Assembly: GCF_900101885.1 (NCBI RefSeq) | Contig: NZ_FNAN01000007.1 | Coordinates: 354,896 to 418,895, forward strand | Direction: 5' to 3' | Source: Dyadobacter soli | GTDB taxonomy: Bacteria; Bacteroidota; Bacteroidia; Cytophagales; Spirosomataceae | Length of the DNA: 64,000 nt | Shown: piece after piece, positions 44,832 to 53,506 of the stretch | How positions within the stretch are numbered: the stretch's first letter is position 1 | Layout of the letters: every line of letters starts with the position of its first letter | Made by a program: the position numbers and the translations under genes | Notes under the pieces: model-generated | Told to the model about the DNA's origin: nothing | What the model saw: only the letters and a program-made list of their open reading frames with translations | The model's database searches: none

Positions 44832-45275
44832 CTCTTCTATTTTTATGATGGCTAAATGGTCATGCTCCCGCCTTTTTTATCCGGAAAAGATCAGGCAAAA
44901 CGGTTTTAAATTCTTTCTGACTACCCCATATCCCACCTCCTTTCGTAAAATGGTTTTGTGACAAACAGGCAGCACGGAGCACGTATATACGCCCCCGAAC
45001 TGCGTGTATTATTAAATTTGTTATATATTAACCCGACGAAATTATATTAAGAGGCCGCCTTTTTTGAGCGTCAGATTACCCGATTTGAAAATCACGTAGT
45101 TTGGTGCGGTCAGGTAAAATCACCTTTCGGGAAATGGGTAGTTTACAAACACGGGAGTGCGTATAAACGGCACTCCCGTGTGGGGTTGGTATGCATAATA
45201 TAAATGTGTTACATCGCGTGCTTCGTACACAATGTATGCATGCGATTTTGAAGTGTGGTAGTGATAATCGGGGTC
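44832..45275. other. Intergenic region upstream of the RiPP-like operon
   Basis: 444 bp without a convincing gene. It holds a terminator hairpin (45149-45181), a ten-base palindrome CGTATATACG at 44982-44991, and on the minus strand a strong AAAGGAGGTG (44934-44943) followed by ATG-GGG-TAG. No clear TAnnTTTG promoter was found for the operon, though its promoter should lie here. Confidence 0.6.
45149..45181 (-). terminator. Intrinsic terminator behind the plug-like lipoprotein gene
   Basis: A perfect 12-base stem (ACACGGGAGTGC with GCACTCCCGTGT) closes a nine-base loop. On the minus strand it is followed by TTTGTAAAC. It lies about 95 bp behind the stop at 45276. Confidence 0.65.
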
Positions 45276-45563
45276 TTATTGCTTTGTGGTAATTACGGCA
45301 AGTCCCGATTTAGCCCGGTCGCCATATTGCATTGCAATGGCGCTGTTTCCGGAATGAATAGTCATCTTATGGTCTTTTTTCCGGATAGCCATAAGTTCTT
45401 CTCGGTTATTCAACACCACTCCATCGGCTATATACAATAGCTTCAATGAATTTGTTTTCGCTGCCTTTTTGCTTACCAGGTTTTCACTTGGGGTAATAAT
45501 ATTGTCTTTGGCGCAGCTCATCATAACCGCCAGCGCGGCAATAGCAATTTTGGGACCTTTCAT
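45276..45563 (-). CDS. Small lipoprotein with a TonB-plug-like C-terminus
   Basis: 95 residues. N-terminal signal with cysteine 17 in AVMMSCAKDN suggests a lipoprotein. The C-terminal part, LLYIADGVVLNNREEL ... IAMQYGDRAKSGLAVITTK, resembles the plug segment of SusC proteins (VVDG ... A..YG..G.NGVI.ITTK), but there is no barrel. Lone plug-like domains also occur in M56-peptidase-associated proteins. The role is unknown. It has its own terminator and is separated from the RiPP-like operon by 444 bp. Confidence 0.6.
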   Translation of the reverse strand: MKGPKIAIAALAVMMSCAKDNIITPSENLVSKKAAKTNSLKLLYIADGVVLNNREELMAIRKKDHKMTIHSGNSAIAMQYGDRAKSGLAVITTKQ

Positions 45564-45676
45564 AGCGATAAAATTGATTAGGAATGTAACCTATTTTACA
45601 CCAACGATTGCTTCCATTCCCTGGTATTGGAAAATGATGGTTGTTGCGGAATTTAATATTCGCATATCATAAGAAA

Positions 45677-45698
45677 CGCCGGGTTCTTACACCCGGCG
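45677..45698 (-). terminator. Intrinsic terminator of the surface-protein gene
   Basis: CGCCGGGT and ACCCGGCG pair around a six-base loop; on the minus strand the stem is followed by TTTCTTATG. It starts 26 bp behind the stop at 45724. Confidence 0.65.
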
Positions 45699-45723
45699 CT
45701 TCTTGTGATAGAATTCAGGATAG

Positions 45724-48700
45724 CTATTTTACCAGAATCCGTTTTGAATAAGACGTTCCGTCAAGGTAACTGACCACTACGAGATAAATGCCTGACTCTA
45801 ATTTGCGCATATCTACCATTGCCTTTGCTGCCGGTTCGATCGAACCTCTTTTCCGGCCGCTTTGGTCCACGATGGTCAATGCGCTTACATCTTTCCAGGC
45901 AGGAAGGTCGACAGTCAATATGTCCGAAACCGGGTTCGGTGACATCGTGATCTGCTCTCCACCCTTCATCCGAACGGAACGTAACTGGCTGTACGTGTAA
46001 GATTTATCAGTGTCGACCATTTTAAGGCGAAACAGGTTTTGTCCGGCCAAAGGATATTCGTCCCGGAATGTGTAGTGCCGTACTGTCGATGACAGACCTG
46101 CTGCCGGTATTTCGTTCAATGTTTGCCAATGAGTGCCATCGCCGCTTCGCTGGATCTCAAAATAATCGCTGTTACTTTCTTCAGATGTTGCCCACGAAAG
46201 CATAACCCCCTTTTCCTCTGCTTTGGCATTGAAGCTGATCAGGGTCACAGGCAGAGGAGGCTCCCAGCTAAGCTTATAGGTGGCTGCTGGGCTCATTAAT
46301 TCCTGTTGGTCAACTACTTGATAGCTAAAACTAAGCTCTGTACTGCCGATGCCGGTGAATTGAACGGCCAATAATGACGGATCATAGCTTGGAATAATAA
46401 ACGGACTTGAAAGAATGGGTAGGCTATTATAAAGCAATGTGTTTCCGTTGAACCCTCCGATGTCGGTAACAATGAATGTAAAACCTGCACCCATATTGCC
46501 GTCCTGAAGGTCTGTGCCGCTCATGGGTACCGGGCGTCCGTTCTGCCCGTCCAAAGCGATAATAGCACCCACAGTCGGCGTCGGAATCGCTATATCCTGT
46601 GCCTGGGCTAGCGGTGGAGAAAAATATTGAATCGTAACAGTGGCCTGATCCGACAGTCCCGTTGCATTTTCAGTGAGTGTATAGGTTATCGGCGTAGGAT
46701 CGTTGGTGACGCCGAACTCAGGTACGAAGGTCAGAATAAAAATACCATCGAAAGTCCATGTACCTTCACCGGGTACGATCAGCGCCAATTGGTTGCCGGG
46801 GGTAGCAACGTCGATATCCACCGTAGCCATGAGTGGCAAAGCAGGACCTATGGACAACTGGTCATTGTTAAGGATTAACATCGAAACGGGACTTCCCGGT
46901 AAATTCAGGTTGGAAAAATCATCAGTTGCCACCGGCTTGGTCGCATAAGTAACCGTTACCATCGCAGGCGCCGACACCGTATTGGCAATGTCCGTCAATG
47001 TGTAGCTGATGGGCGTCGGAGCAGTGGCGAATCCGGCTTCCGGGGTGAAGGTGAGTATACCCGTGGCGGGATTGTAGGACCATGCACCCTGGCCGGAAAC
47101 GGTGAGGCCGGATTGGGTTCCCGGCATGACAGGATCGATATCCACTGTAACGTCTCCTGGCGTCGGAACGGCCCCGTTCGACAACATGTCATTGTTAAGG
47201 ATCGAAATTAACGCAGGCGTTCCTGCAACATTTGCCGAAACATCGTTGTTTGCCGTCAGCATTTTCTGATAAGTGACTGTTACCGTAGCCTGATCCGACA
47301 GACCGGAAGGCAACTCCGTCAGCGTATAGATTAGTGGCGTGGGATCACGGGTGAAGCCAAGCTCAGGAGTGAACGTAAGGAAGGGCAAAAGAGGGTCAAA
47401 CCCCCATATGCCTTCACCCAGAACGACCAACGTCGGTTGCGTGCCGGGAAAGGAAGCGTCGAGGTCGACTGAGATAAAAGGGGGCAAAGCCGGGCCTCCG
47501 CTAGCCGTGAGATCGTTGGCCAGGATTGGCACCAATACTGTGCCGCCTGGCGCATTGTTGATGGAAATATCATCGTTCGCCTTCGGCCCCACCTGCTCTT
47601 CAACCGTCACCGTGGCCGGATTCGATACGCTATTTGCACCCATAGCAAATGTGTAGGTGATCGGGCTGGGGAAAGTGCTGAAACCGGGCAATGGACTGAA
47701 AGTGAGTATACCTGTGACGGCATCGTAAGTCCAGCTACCTTCGGCCGGAACGATTAAGAGCGATTGAGCTCCCGGTGTAACGGCATCGATATCGACCGTA
47801 ACAATGCCCGGAAACGGCGTGGTACCGTTCACCAACAGGTCATTGTTCAGGATCGCAATTGTGACAGAAGCGCCGGGCGTGCTACTGCCGGCAATATCAT
47901 TGTTTGCAATCGGATTATTCAGGTAGTCGATCGTCACTGTCGCCTCGTCTGACTGGCTCGTAAAGAGATCGGTCAACGTGTAAACGATCGGAGTCGGATC
48001 CCCAATGAAGCCAAACTCGGGGCTGAATATGAGCTGGCCCAAAGGCGTATAATTCCAGATACCCTCGCCAGGAACCAGGAGAAGCTGCTGGGCTCCGGGC
48101 AGAACAGGATCGAAATCGACATTAACTGATAGTGGTACAACCGGAAGTCCATTGGTCCCAAGGTCATTGTCCAGGATCAGGATCGTCACCGGGATTCCCA
48201 CAATATTATTATTGGAAGCATCGTCGTTTGCTACCGGCTTAGACGCAAAGTTAGCCGTCACAATGGCTGGGGCCGACACCCTGTTTTCCACGTCCGTAAT
48301 GGTGTAGGTTATAGACGAGGGGGCGCCTTCAAAACCGGGCAATGGCCCAAAAGAAAGTATACCCGTGAGGGGATCATAGGTCCAGGCACCTTCACCTGCA
48401 ACGGGCAGTACCATTGAAATCCCGGGCTGGACAGGATCAATATCGACTATGACATTCGCCGGTGCAGGAGCAGCCCCGCCAACCAGAATGTCATTGCTCA
48501 GAATGGCGAATGTTACCGGGCTTCCGGGTGTAAAGCTGGCAATGTCGTTGGTTGCCACCGGCGTATTGCGGTAACGCACGGTCACTGTTGCCTGGTCGGA
48601 GAGGGTTGTCAGGTTCTCCGTAAGCGTATAAGTGATCGCTGTCGGATCACCCGTAAAGCCGGGTGCGGGCACGAACGTGAGCAGTCCCGCGATGGGCTCG

Positions 48701-49005
48701 TAGATCCAGGTCCCTTCACCAATTACGGACAGGAAGGATTGGTTCCCCGGTAGCAAAGCATCTATATCAACCGTCACCATCGGCGGAAAAACCTGGCCGA
48801 TAGAGCTGAAATCATTGGCCAGGATCTGCACGAGTACCGCATTTCCACTCGTATTATTTTCTGAAATGTCATCGTTCGCCACCGGCTCGCCCACGACGCG
48901 TGCGTTCGCTGATAAGGAGGATGTTAAGGAACGAGAGAAGGCACTGTGTGCATTCAGGGAAAGGCCCGTACAAAGGGTCAGTGTAAGCAGTAGAAATTTC
49001 TTCAT
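45724..49005 (-). CDS. Large repeat-containing surface protein with T9SS sorting domain
   Basis: About 1093 residues from the ATG at 49005 (MKKFLLLTLTLCTGLSLNA signal). Seven tandem units of about 107 residues each follow the pattern ANDD ... ILNND ... VDID ... PG ... GEGxWxYDP ... LTFxPxxGF ... YTLT ... ATVTVxY, which is a beta-sandwich adhesin-like repeat. A diverged eighth unit, a fibronectin-like segment (LISFNAKAEEKGVMLSWATSEESNS, in part) and a type A T9SS C-terminal domain (MSPNPVSDILTVDLPAW ... GIYLVVVSYLDG ... RILVK) complete it. It should be secreted by the type IX system and anchored at the surface. The repeats alternate between two subtypes. Confidence 0.9.
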   Translation of the reverse strand: MKKFLLLTLTLCTGLSLNAHSAFSRSLTSSLSANARVVGEPVANDDISENNTSGNAVLVQILANDFSSIGQVFPPMVTVDIDALLPGNQSFLSVIGEGTWIYEPIAGLLTFVPAPGFTGDPTAITYTLTENLTTLSDQATVTVRYRNTPVATNDIASFTPGSPVTFAILSNDILVGGAAPAPANVIVDIDPVQPGISMVLPVAGEGAWTYDPLTGILSFGPLPGFEGAPSSITYTITDVENRVSAPAIVTANFASKPVANDDASNNNIVGIPVTILILDNDLGTNGLPVVPLSVNVDFDPVLPGAQQLLLVPGEGIWNYTPLGQLIFSPEFGFIGDPTPIVYTLTDLFTSQSDEATVTIDYLNNPIANNDIAGSSTPGASVTIAILNNDLLVNGTTPFPGIVTVDIDAVTPGAQSLLIVPAEGSWTYDAVTGILTFSPLPGFSTFPSPITYTFAMGANSVSNPATVTVEEQVGPKANDDISINNAPGGTVLVPILANDLTASGGPALPPFISVDLDASFPGTQPTLVVLGEGIWGFDPLLPFLTFTPELGFTRDPTPLIYTLTELPSGLSDQATVTVTYQKMLTANNDVSANVAGTPALISILNNDMLSNGAVPTPGDVTVDIDPVMPGTQSGLTVSGQGAWSYNPATGILTFTPEAGFATAPTPISYTLTDIANTVSAPAMVTVTYATKPVATDDFSNLNLPGSPVSMLILNNDQLSIGPALPLMATVDIDVATPGNQLALIVPGEGTWTFDGIFILTFVPEFGVTNDPTPITYTLTENATGLSDQATVTIQYFSPPLAQAQDIAIPTPTVGAIIALDGQNGRPVPMSGTDLQDGNMGAGFTFIVTDIGGFNGNTLLYNSLPILSSPFIIPSYDPSLLAVQFTGIGSTELSFSYQVVDQQELMSPAATYKLSWEPPLPVTLISFNAKAEEKGVMLSWATSEESNSDYFEIQRSGDGTHWQTLNEIPAAGLSSTVRHYTFRDEYPLAGQNLFRLKMVDTDKSYTYSQLRSVRMKGGEQITMSPNPVSDILTVDLPAWKDVSALTIVDQSGRKRGSIEPAAKAMVDMRKLESGIYLVVVSYLDGTSYSKRILVK

Positions 49006-49218
49006 AAAAGACTGTTCAGGAGTTGAATACGTGCTAAGTAACATATCAAAAGTAATCGCACAAAGGCGACGCGATTGTAACTATTTCGCACTATTTGCTG
49101 TCGAAAATTCACTACGCACCAGAATACCAGTCAGATGCCTTGAACGATATTGCTCCAAAACATCGTAATTTACACTACCAAAACCCCTACCCCTAAACAG
49201 CCGAGAACCCTCATATCG

Positions 49219-52026
49219 ATGGACTTACGATTTGGAATATTGCTTTGCCTGTTTTTGCATGTGCAATGCGCTTTGCTATCGGCGCAGCCCGGCGGCGTTC
49301 AGGGCAAAGTACGCAAGCAGCTCGACCGCGCCGGGGAGCTTACTTCCTCTCAGCCGGAGCAGGCCCTGGCCATTGCGCTCGCGGCCTTGAAGGGGGCCCA
49401 GACAAATCACCTCACGTTTTCGGAAGGGAAGGCTTACCAGCTGCTGGCCCGCATTTACGCGGAGCGGAGCGAATACACCAAAGCGCTCGAAGCCAGTAAA
49501 TCGGGCATTGCCATTTTCGATCGGCTGGGAGAAGCCAAGGAAACTTGCAGAATGTATATCGGAATGGGTATTATCAACCGCTATCTTCAACTTTACCCTG
49601 CCGCTATCGAATCCAATTTACAGGCGGAAAGTATCGCCAAAAAGCATTCGTTGACCTTTCAACTGGCGGCCATTTACGGAAACCTGGGCAACATTTACTT
49701 CGATCAGCTCGATTACAACCACGCGTTGGAGTATCATCAGAAATCCCTTCAGATTCACAAAAGCATGGGCGACGAACAGGGAATGGGCAATACGTTTCAT
49801 AACCTTGGCATGATTTACCGCATGCAAAAACAATACGACAAAGCCCTGGATTACTATAACCGGTCACTAGCGATCGATAGCAAAAAGAATAACCTGGGCA
49901 ATATGGCCATTTCATACAGTGACCTCGCCCGGCTTTACATTGCCAGGAATGATTTCCGGGAAGCATTGGTATATGCACAAAAATCACTGGATATTGCCCG
50001 AAAAATTGATGCAAAAGCGCTTGAACAAACGGCGCTGTCGCTGCTGCCGCTCATACATGCGGCATTGGGAAACCAGGCGGCTGCGCTCGTGCATCACCAG
50101 AAATACCTCAGCCTTTCCGACAGCCTGCATTCGGCGGACCTTTCGAAGCAAATCGCGGACATGCAGGCACGTTACCAAACCGAGCAAAAAAACCGCGAGC
50201 TTCGCATACAGCGCCTTCGCCTGCAAGCCCAGCAAGCTTCGCTTAGCCAGCAACGTACACTTATCGCCGTGCTCATTGCCTTCGTGCTATTGTGCGCGCT
50301 GATCGGCTACCTGCTTTTCAACCGCTATAAGCTTCGGCAGCGCAACTTGAAGCTTTCGCTGGAAAACGAGCAATACCAACTTTCGCAGACACTTCAACTC
50401 CGGAAAGAAGAGAATGAACTGCTGCTCACCGAAACGGCCAATATCAAGCAAATGGACCGGGTCAAGTCCCAGTTTTTTGCCAATATCTCCCACGAATTCC
50501 GTACGCCGCTGCAACTAATCCTGGCCCCGCTTCAAAAGCAGGGAAACATCAGCCGGGAGGAAGCGCACATGATGGAGCGCAATGCAAACCGGTTGCTTCG
50601 GTTGGTTAATCAGCTCCTCGACCTCGCGAAGGCAGAAATGGGCATGCTCACGCTCCATTACCAATGGGATAACCTCATCGGTTTCCTTCGCCAGACCGCC
50701 CTTTACTTCGAGCCGATGGCCAATGCCAAAAAGCTGCTTTACCAGGTTGATTTGCCGGCCAGCGAGCCGTTAGTCGCGTACGATGCGGACAAACTTGAAA
50801 AAATCGTCTACAACCTATTGTCGAATGCCATCAAGTTCACCCCGTCCGGGGGTAAAGTTACACTTCGGGCCGAGCTGGATCATTCAACCGGCCTCCGCAT
50901 TATCGTAAGCGACTCGGGCGTCGGGATGCCCGAACCACTGCAAAACAGGATATTCGACCGGTTTTACCAGATCGACTCCTCCCAGACGCGGGCTTTTGAA
51001 GGCAGCGGGCTCGGCCTGGCGCTCACCAAGGAACTCGTAGACCTACACGACGGCTCGATCCGCGTAACCAGCCTGCCCGAGTCAGGCAGCACATTCGAGG
51101 TTTGGCTGCCTTTGAAAGCGGATGCAACATCGCTTCCCAATGAGTTGCACCGGATGGTATCGACCATCGGCAGCGGCGAGCCGGCCGATTCCCCTGCTAC
51201 GACTACCGACCTTCTGACGAAACAGGAACAGGTCGAGCTGGCGCAGGAAGACAAGCCCACGCTTTTGCTGGTAGAAGACCACCCCGAGTTAAATCAGTAC
51301 CTCCGGCACGAGCTTTCCGACCGGTTCCAGGTTTTACATGCCATGCAGGGCGACGAAGGGCTCCTCGTAGCGCGCAGCCTGATCCCAGACCTCATTATCT
51401 CCGACATTATGATGCCGGTAATGGACGGGTTTTCGCTCACCCGCCATCTTAAAGAGGACGATCTCACAAGCCATATCCCGGTTATCCTGCTCACAGCCAA
51501 AGACGATCTCGATTCACGGATGGAGGGTTTTGAATTGGGGGCCGAACAGTACCTCGGAAAGCCGTTTGTACTCGACGAACTGGTAGCACGTATCAACAGC
51601 CTCCTCACCCAGCGGAATCTTTTACGCAAAAAATACAGCCGGGAAGTGGTACTGCAACCCACGGGCACGCCCGTACGCGACCGCGAGGCCGAGTTCCTCG
51701 AAAAAACGATCCGCATCATCGATGAGCACATCGCCGAGGAATCCTTTAACGTGGAAATGCTGCAACAGGAAATGGGTATGAGCCGGATGCAGCTGCACAG
51801 AAAGTTGAAAGCCCTCACCGATCAGTCGGCGTCCGATTTCATCCGCTACATTCGCTTGCAACGTGCCGCCGACCTGTTGCGGCAATCCGGCAGCCCTGTC
51901 GCAGAGGTCGCCTACCAGTCGGGTTTCAATCATCTCTCCTATTTTTCCAAATGCTTCAAAGAACAGTTTGGGGTGCTACCTTCCGAATTCGCAAAGCAAA
52001 AGAACAGCAATAGCGCAGAAGTCTGA
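49219..52026 (+). CDS. Hybrid histidine kinase with TPR sensor, receiver and AraC output
   Basis: About 935 residues from the ATG at 49219, which gives signal peptide MDLRFGILLCLFLHVQCALL. The periplasmic part consists of TPR repeats (YGNLGNIYFDQLDYNHALEY, FHNLGMIYRMQKQYDKALDY). A membrane helix (LIAVLIAFVLLCALIGYLLF) precedes HisKA with ISHEFRTPL, an HATPase domain with NLLSNAIKF and GSGLGLALTKE, a receiver with LIISDIMMPVMDG, and an AraC-type HTH at the C-terminus (VAEVAYQSGFNHLSYFSKCFKEQFG in part). Sensor and DNA-binding regulator are in one chain as in HTCS proteins, but with TPRs in place of the usual beta-propeller. It may control the exported proteins encoded just downstream. Confidence 0.93.
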   Translation: MDLRFGILLCLFLHVQCALLSAQPGGVQGKVRKQLDRAGELTSSQPEQALAIALAALKGAQTNHLTFSEGKAYQLLARIYAERSEYTKALEASKSGIAIFDRLGEAKETCRMYIGMGIINRYLQLYPAAIESNLQAESIAKKHSLTFQLAAIYGNLGNIYFDQLDYNHALEYHQKSLQIHKSMGDEQGMGNTFHNLGMIYRMQKQYDKALDYYNRSLAIDSKKNNLGNMAISYSDLARLYIARNDFREALVYAQKSLDIARKIDAKALEQTALSLLPLIHAALGNQAAALVHHQKYLSLSDSLHSADLSKQIADMQARYQTEQKNRELRIQRLRLQAQQASLSQQRTLIAVLIAFVLLCALIGYLLFNRYKLRQRNLKLSLENEQYQLSQTLQLRKEENELLLTETANIKQMDRVKSQFFANISHEFRTPLQLILAPLQKQGNISREEAHMMERNANRLLRLVNQLLDLAKAEMGMLTLHYQWDNLIGFLRQTALYFEPMANAKKLLYQVDLPASEPLVAYDADKLEKIVYNLLSNAIKFTPSGGKVTLRAELDHSTGLRIIVSDSGVGMPEPLQNRIFDRFYQIDSSQTRAFEGSGLGLALTKELVDLHDGSIRVTSLPESGSTFEVWLPLKADATSLPNELHRMVSTIGSGEPADSPATTTDLLTKQEQVELAQEDKPTLLLVEDHPELNQYLRHELSDRFQVLHAMQGDEGLLVARSLIPDLIISDIMMPVMDGFSLTRHLKEDDLTSHIPVILLTAKDDLDSRMEGFELGAEQYLGKPFVLDELVARINSLLTQRNLLRKKYSREVVLQPTGTPVRDREAEFLEKTIRIIDEHIAEESFNVEMLQQEMGMSRMQLHRKLKALTDQSASDFIRYIRLQRAADLLRQSGSPVAEVAYQSGFNHLSYFSKCFKEQFGVLPSEFAKQKNSNSAEV

Positions 52027-52061
52027 TTTATAATGTATTGATTTTTAATTAATTAACTCAA

Positions 52062-52092
52062 ATATTAGCCAGTGTTACATCAGTGCTAATAT
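52062..52092. promoter_or_regulatory. Inverted repeat upstream of the exported-protein genes
   Basis: ATATTAGC (52062-52069) and GCTAATAT (52085-52092) are perfect eight-base arms separated by 15 bases that include a CAGTG direct repeat. It lies between the hybrid regulator and the gene at 52205, a plausible place for its binding site. Confidence 0.4.
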
Positions 52093-52204
52093 CTGGGAAA
52101 TCTGTGTTAAACGGTTCGCAGGAGTCGGTATTAGTTTTGCTGCCACAAGGTATTCGCCGAATCACCTCTAAGCAGTAGGCATCCTCACCATTCCATTTTA
52201 GCAC

Positions 52205-53491
52205 ATGAAATCAGTAAGCGTGGCAGCGTTCATTATCCTGCTCTCTCTCGTTAATCCAAATCAACTCCTTGCTCAATGGCTTACAGTCGGAGGCAACCAG
52301 TACGTATTACCCACCGTCAAAGTCGGGATCGGTACACCTAATCCGCAGCGCAGTCTGGACGTACTTAATACCGTGGACACCTACATAAGGGTCGGCTCGC
52401 TGGGAGGAAACCAAATGTCTGCCCAGACGGCCGGCATAGAACTCCGCAGAAGCTTGTTCAATGGTACGTCCACCACCTGGTCTATCAACAATGAATCGGT
52501 GTTCCGGATCCGGAATAATGGCAAGACATTATTCGCGATGGACCCCGAAGGTATCCGGTTGGGTCATGCTGTCAACGATCCTATCCAGGTGACGATCAAC
52601 GGACAGAATGTTACGCAAAACGGAAGCTCCCTGGATGGCGGCGCCCTGACATTGACCTCCATGGTAGGGAGCAACACGCATTCCTTGTACATGGACGGCA
52701 ACCAGATGGAAAGCTCCGACCCGCTCTACCTCAACAACACTTCGGATAAAGATATCCTGCTTGCTAACGGCGGAGGGCGCGTGAAAGTAGGGACAACCGA
52801 CAACGAGGCGCGGCTGAGCATTGCCTCCGAAAATGATATGCAGCTCAAACTCATCAACCCGGGCAGTGGCGGTGCCTCCTGGCGCATTGGTGTAGCCAAC
52901 TCGGGATGGTCGGCGGGATCCGGGAAGCTGGTATTTTCCAAAACCGCCAGCTCTTCCGATGCTACGATGGTCATTACCCCGGCCGGAAATGTAGGTATCG
53001 GTCTTACAACACCGTCTAAAATGCTGCACGTCAATGGTACCACGTCCACCAAAGTACTGGAAATCACCGGCGGCGCCGACCTGGCCGAGCATTTCGATAT
53101 CGACGGCGGCGAAGCGCTGCTTCCTGGCACCGTAGTCAGCATTGATCCTACAAAACCAGGGCAACTGCGGGAAGCGGGGGAAGCTTACGACAAAACCGTC
53201 GCCGGCATTATCAGCGGGGCCGGTGAGGTACAGCCGGGAATGCTCATGGGCCAGGCAGGTACGATCGCCAGTGGAAAATACCCGGTGGCGCTGACGGGCA
53301 GGGTCTATTGCCGGGTCGACGCGTCATTAGGGGCCATTTGTCCGGGAGACCTTCTTACTACCTCCACGACAGCCGGTCACGCGATGAAGGCAGCCGATGG
53401 CAAGCTGGCACAGGGCGCTATTATCGGCAAAGCCATGACGGGGCTGGAAACGGGCCGCGGGCTGGTGCTGGTGTTGGTGAGTCTTCAATAA
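52205..53491 (+). CDS. Secreted tail-fibre-like surface protein
   Basis: 428 residues with signal VAAFIILLSLVNPNQLLAQ. It contains the motifs VGIGTPNPQRSLDV and VGIGLTTPSKMLHVNG, common in Bacteroidota surface proteins that resemble phage tail fibres. The C-terminal domain begins ITGGADLAEHFDIDGGEALL and runs through VAGIISGAGEVQPGMLMG and VALTGRVYCRVDASLG to LTTSTTAGHAMKA, a beta-rich domain found at the end of such proteins. No T9SS domain is seen. It precedes the T9SS protein at 53507 by 15 bp, so they are probably co-transcribed. Confidence 0.75.
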   Translation: MKSVSVAAFIILLSLVNPNQLLAQWLTVGGNQYVLPTVKVGIGTPNPQRSLDVLNTVDTYIRVGSLGGNQMSAQTAGIELRRSLFNGTSTTWSINNESVFRIRNNGKTLFAMDPEGIRLGHAVNDPIQVTINGQNVTQNGSSLDGGALTLTSMVGSNTHSLYMDGNQMESSDPLYLNNTSDKDILLANGGGRVKVGTTDNEARLSIASENDMQLKLINPGSGGASWRIGVANSGWSAGSGKLVFSKTASSSDATMVITPAGNVGIGLTTPSKMLHVNGTTSTKVLEITGGADLAEHFDIDGGEALLPGTVVSIDPTKPGQLREAGEAYDKTVAGIISGAGEVQPGMLMGQAGTIASGKYPVALTGRVYCRVDASLGAICPGDLLTTSTTAGHAMKAADGKLAQGAIIGKAMTGLETGRGLVLVLVSLQ

Positions 53492-53506
53492 TAGTGTGTA
53501 AAAATT

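Noticed and set aside
44584..44961. 125-residue plus-strand reading frame opposite the precursor peptide
   Set aside because: It is antisense to the precursor gene, which has meaningful composition, operon spacing and neighbours; the opposite frame has no signal or domain.
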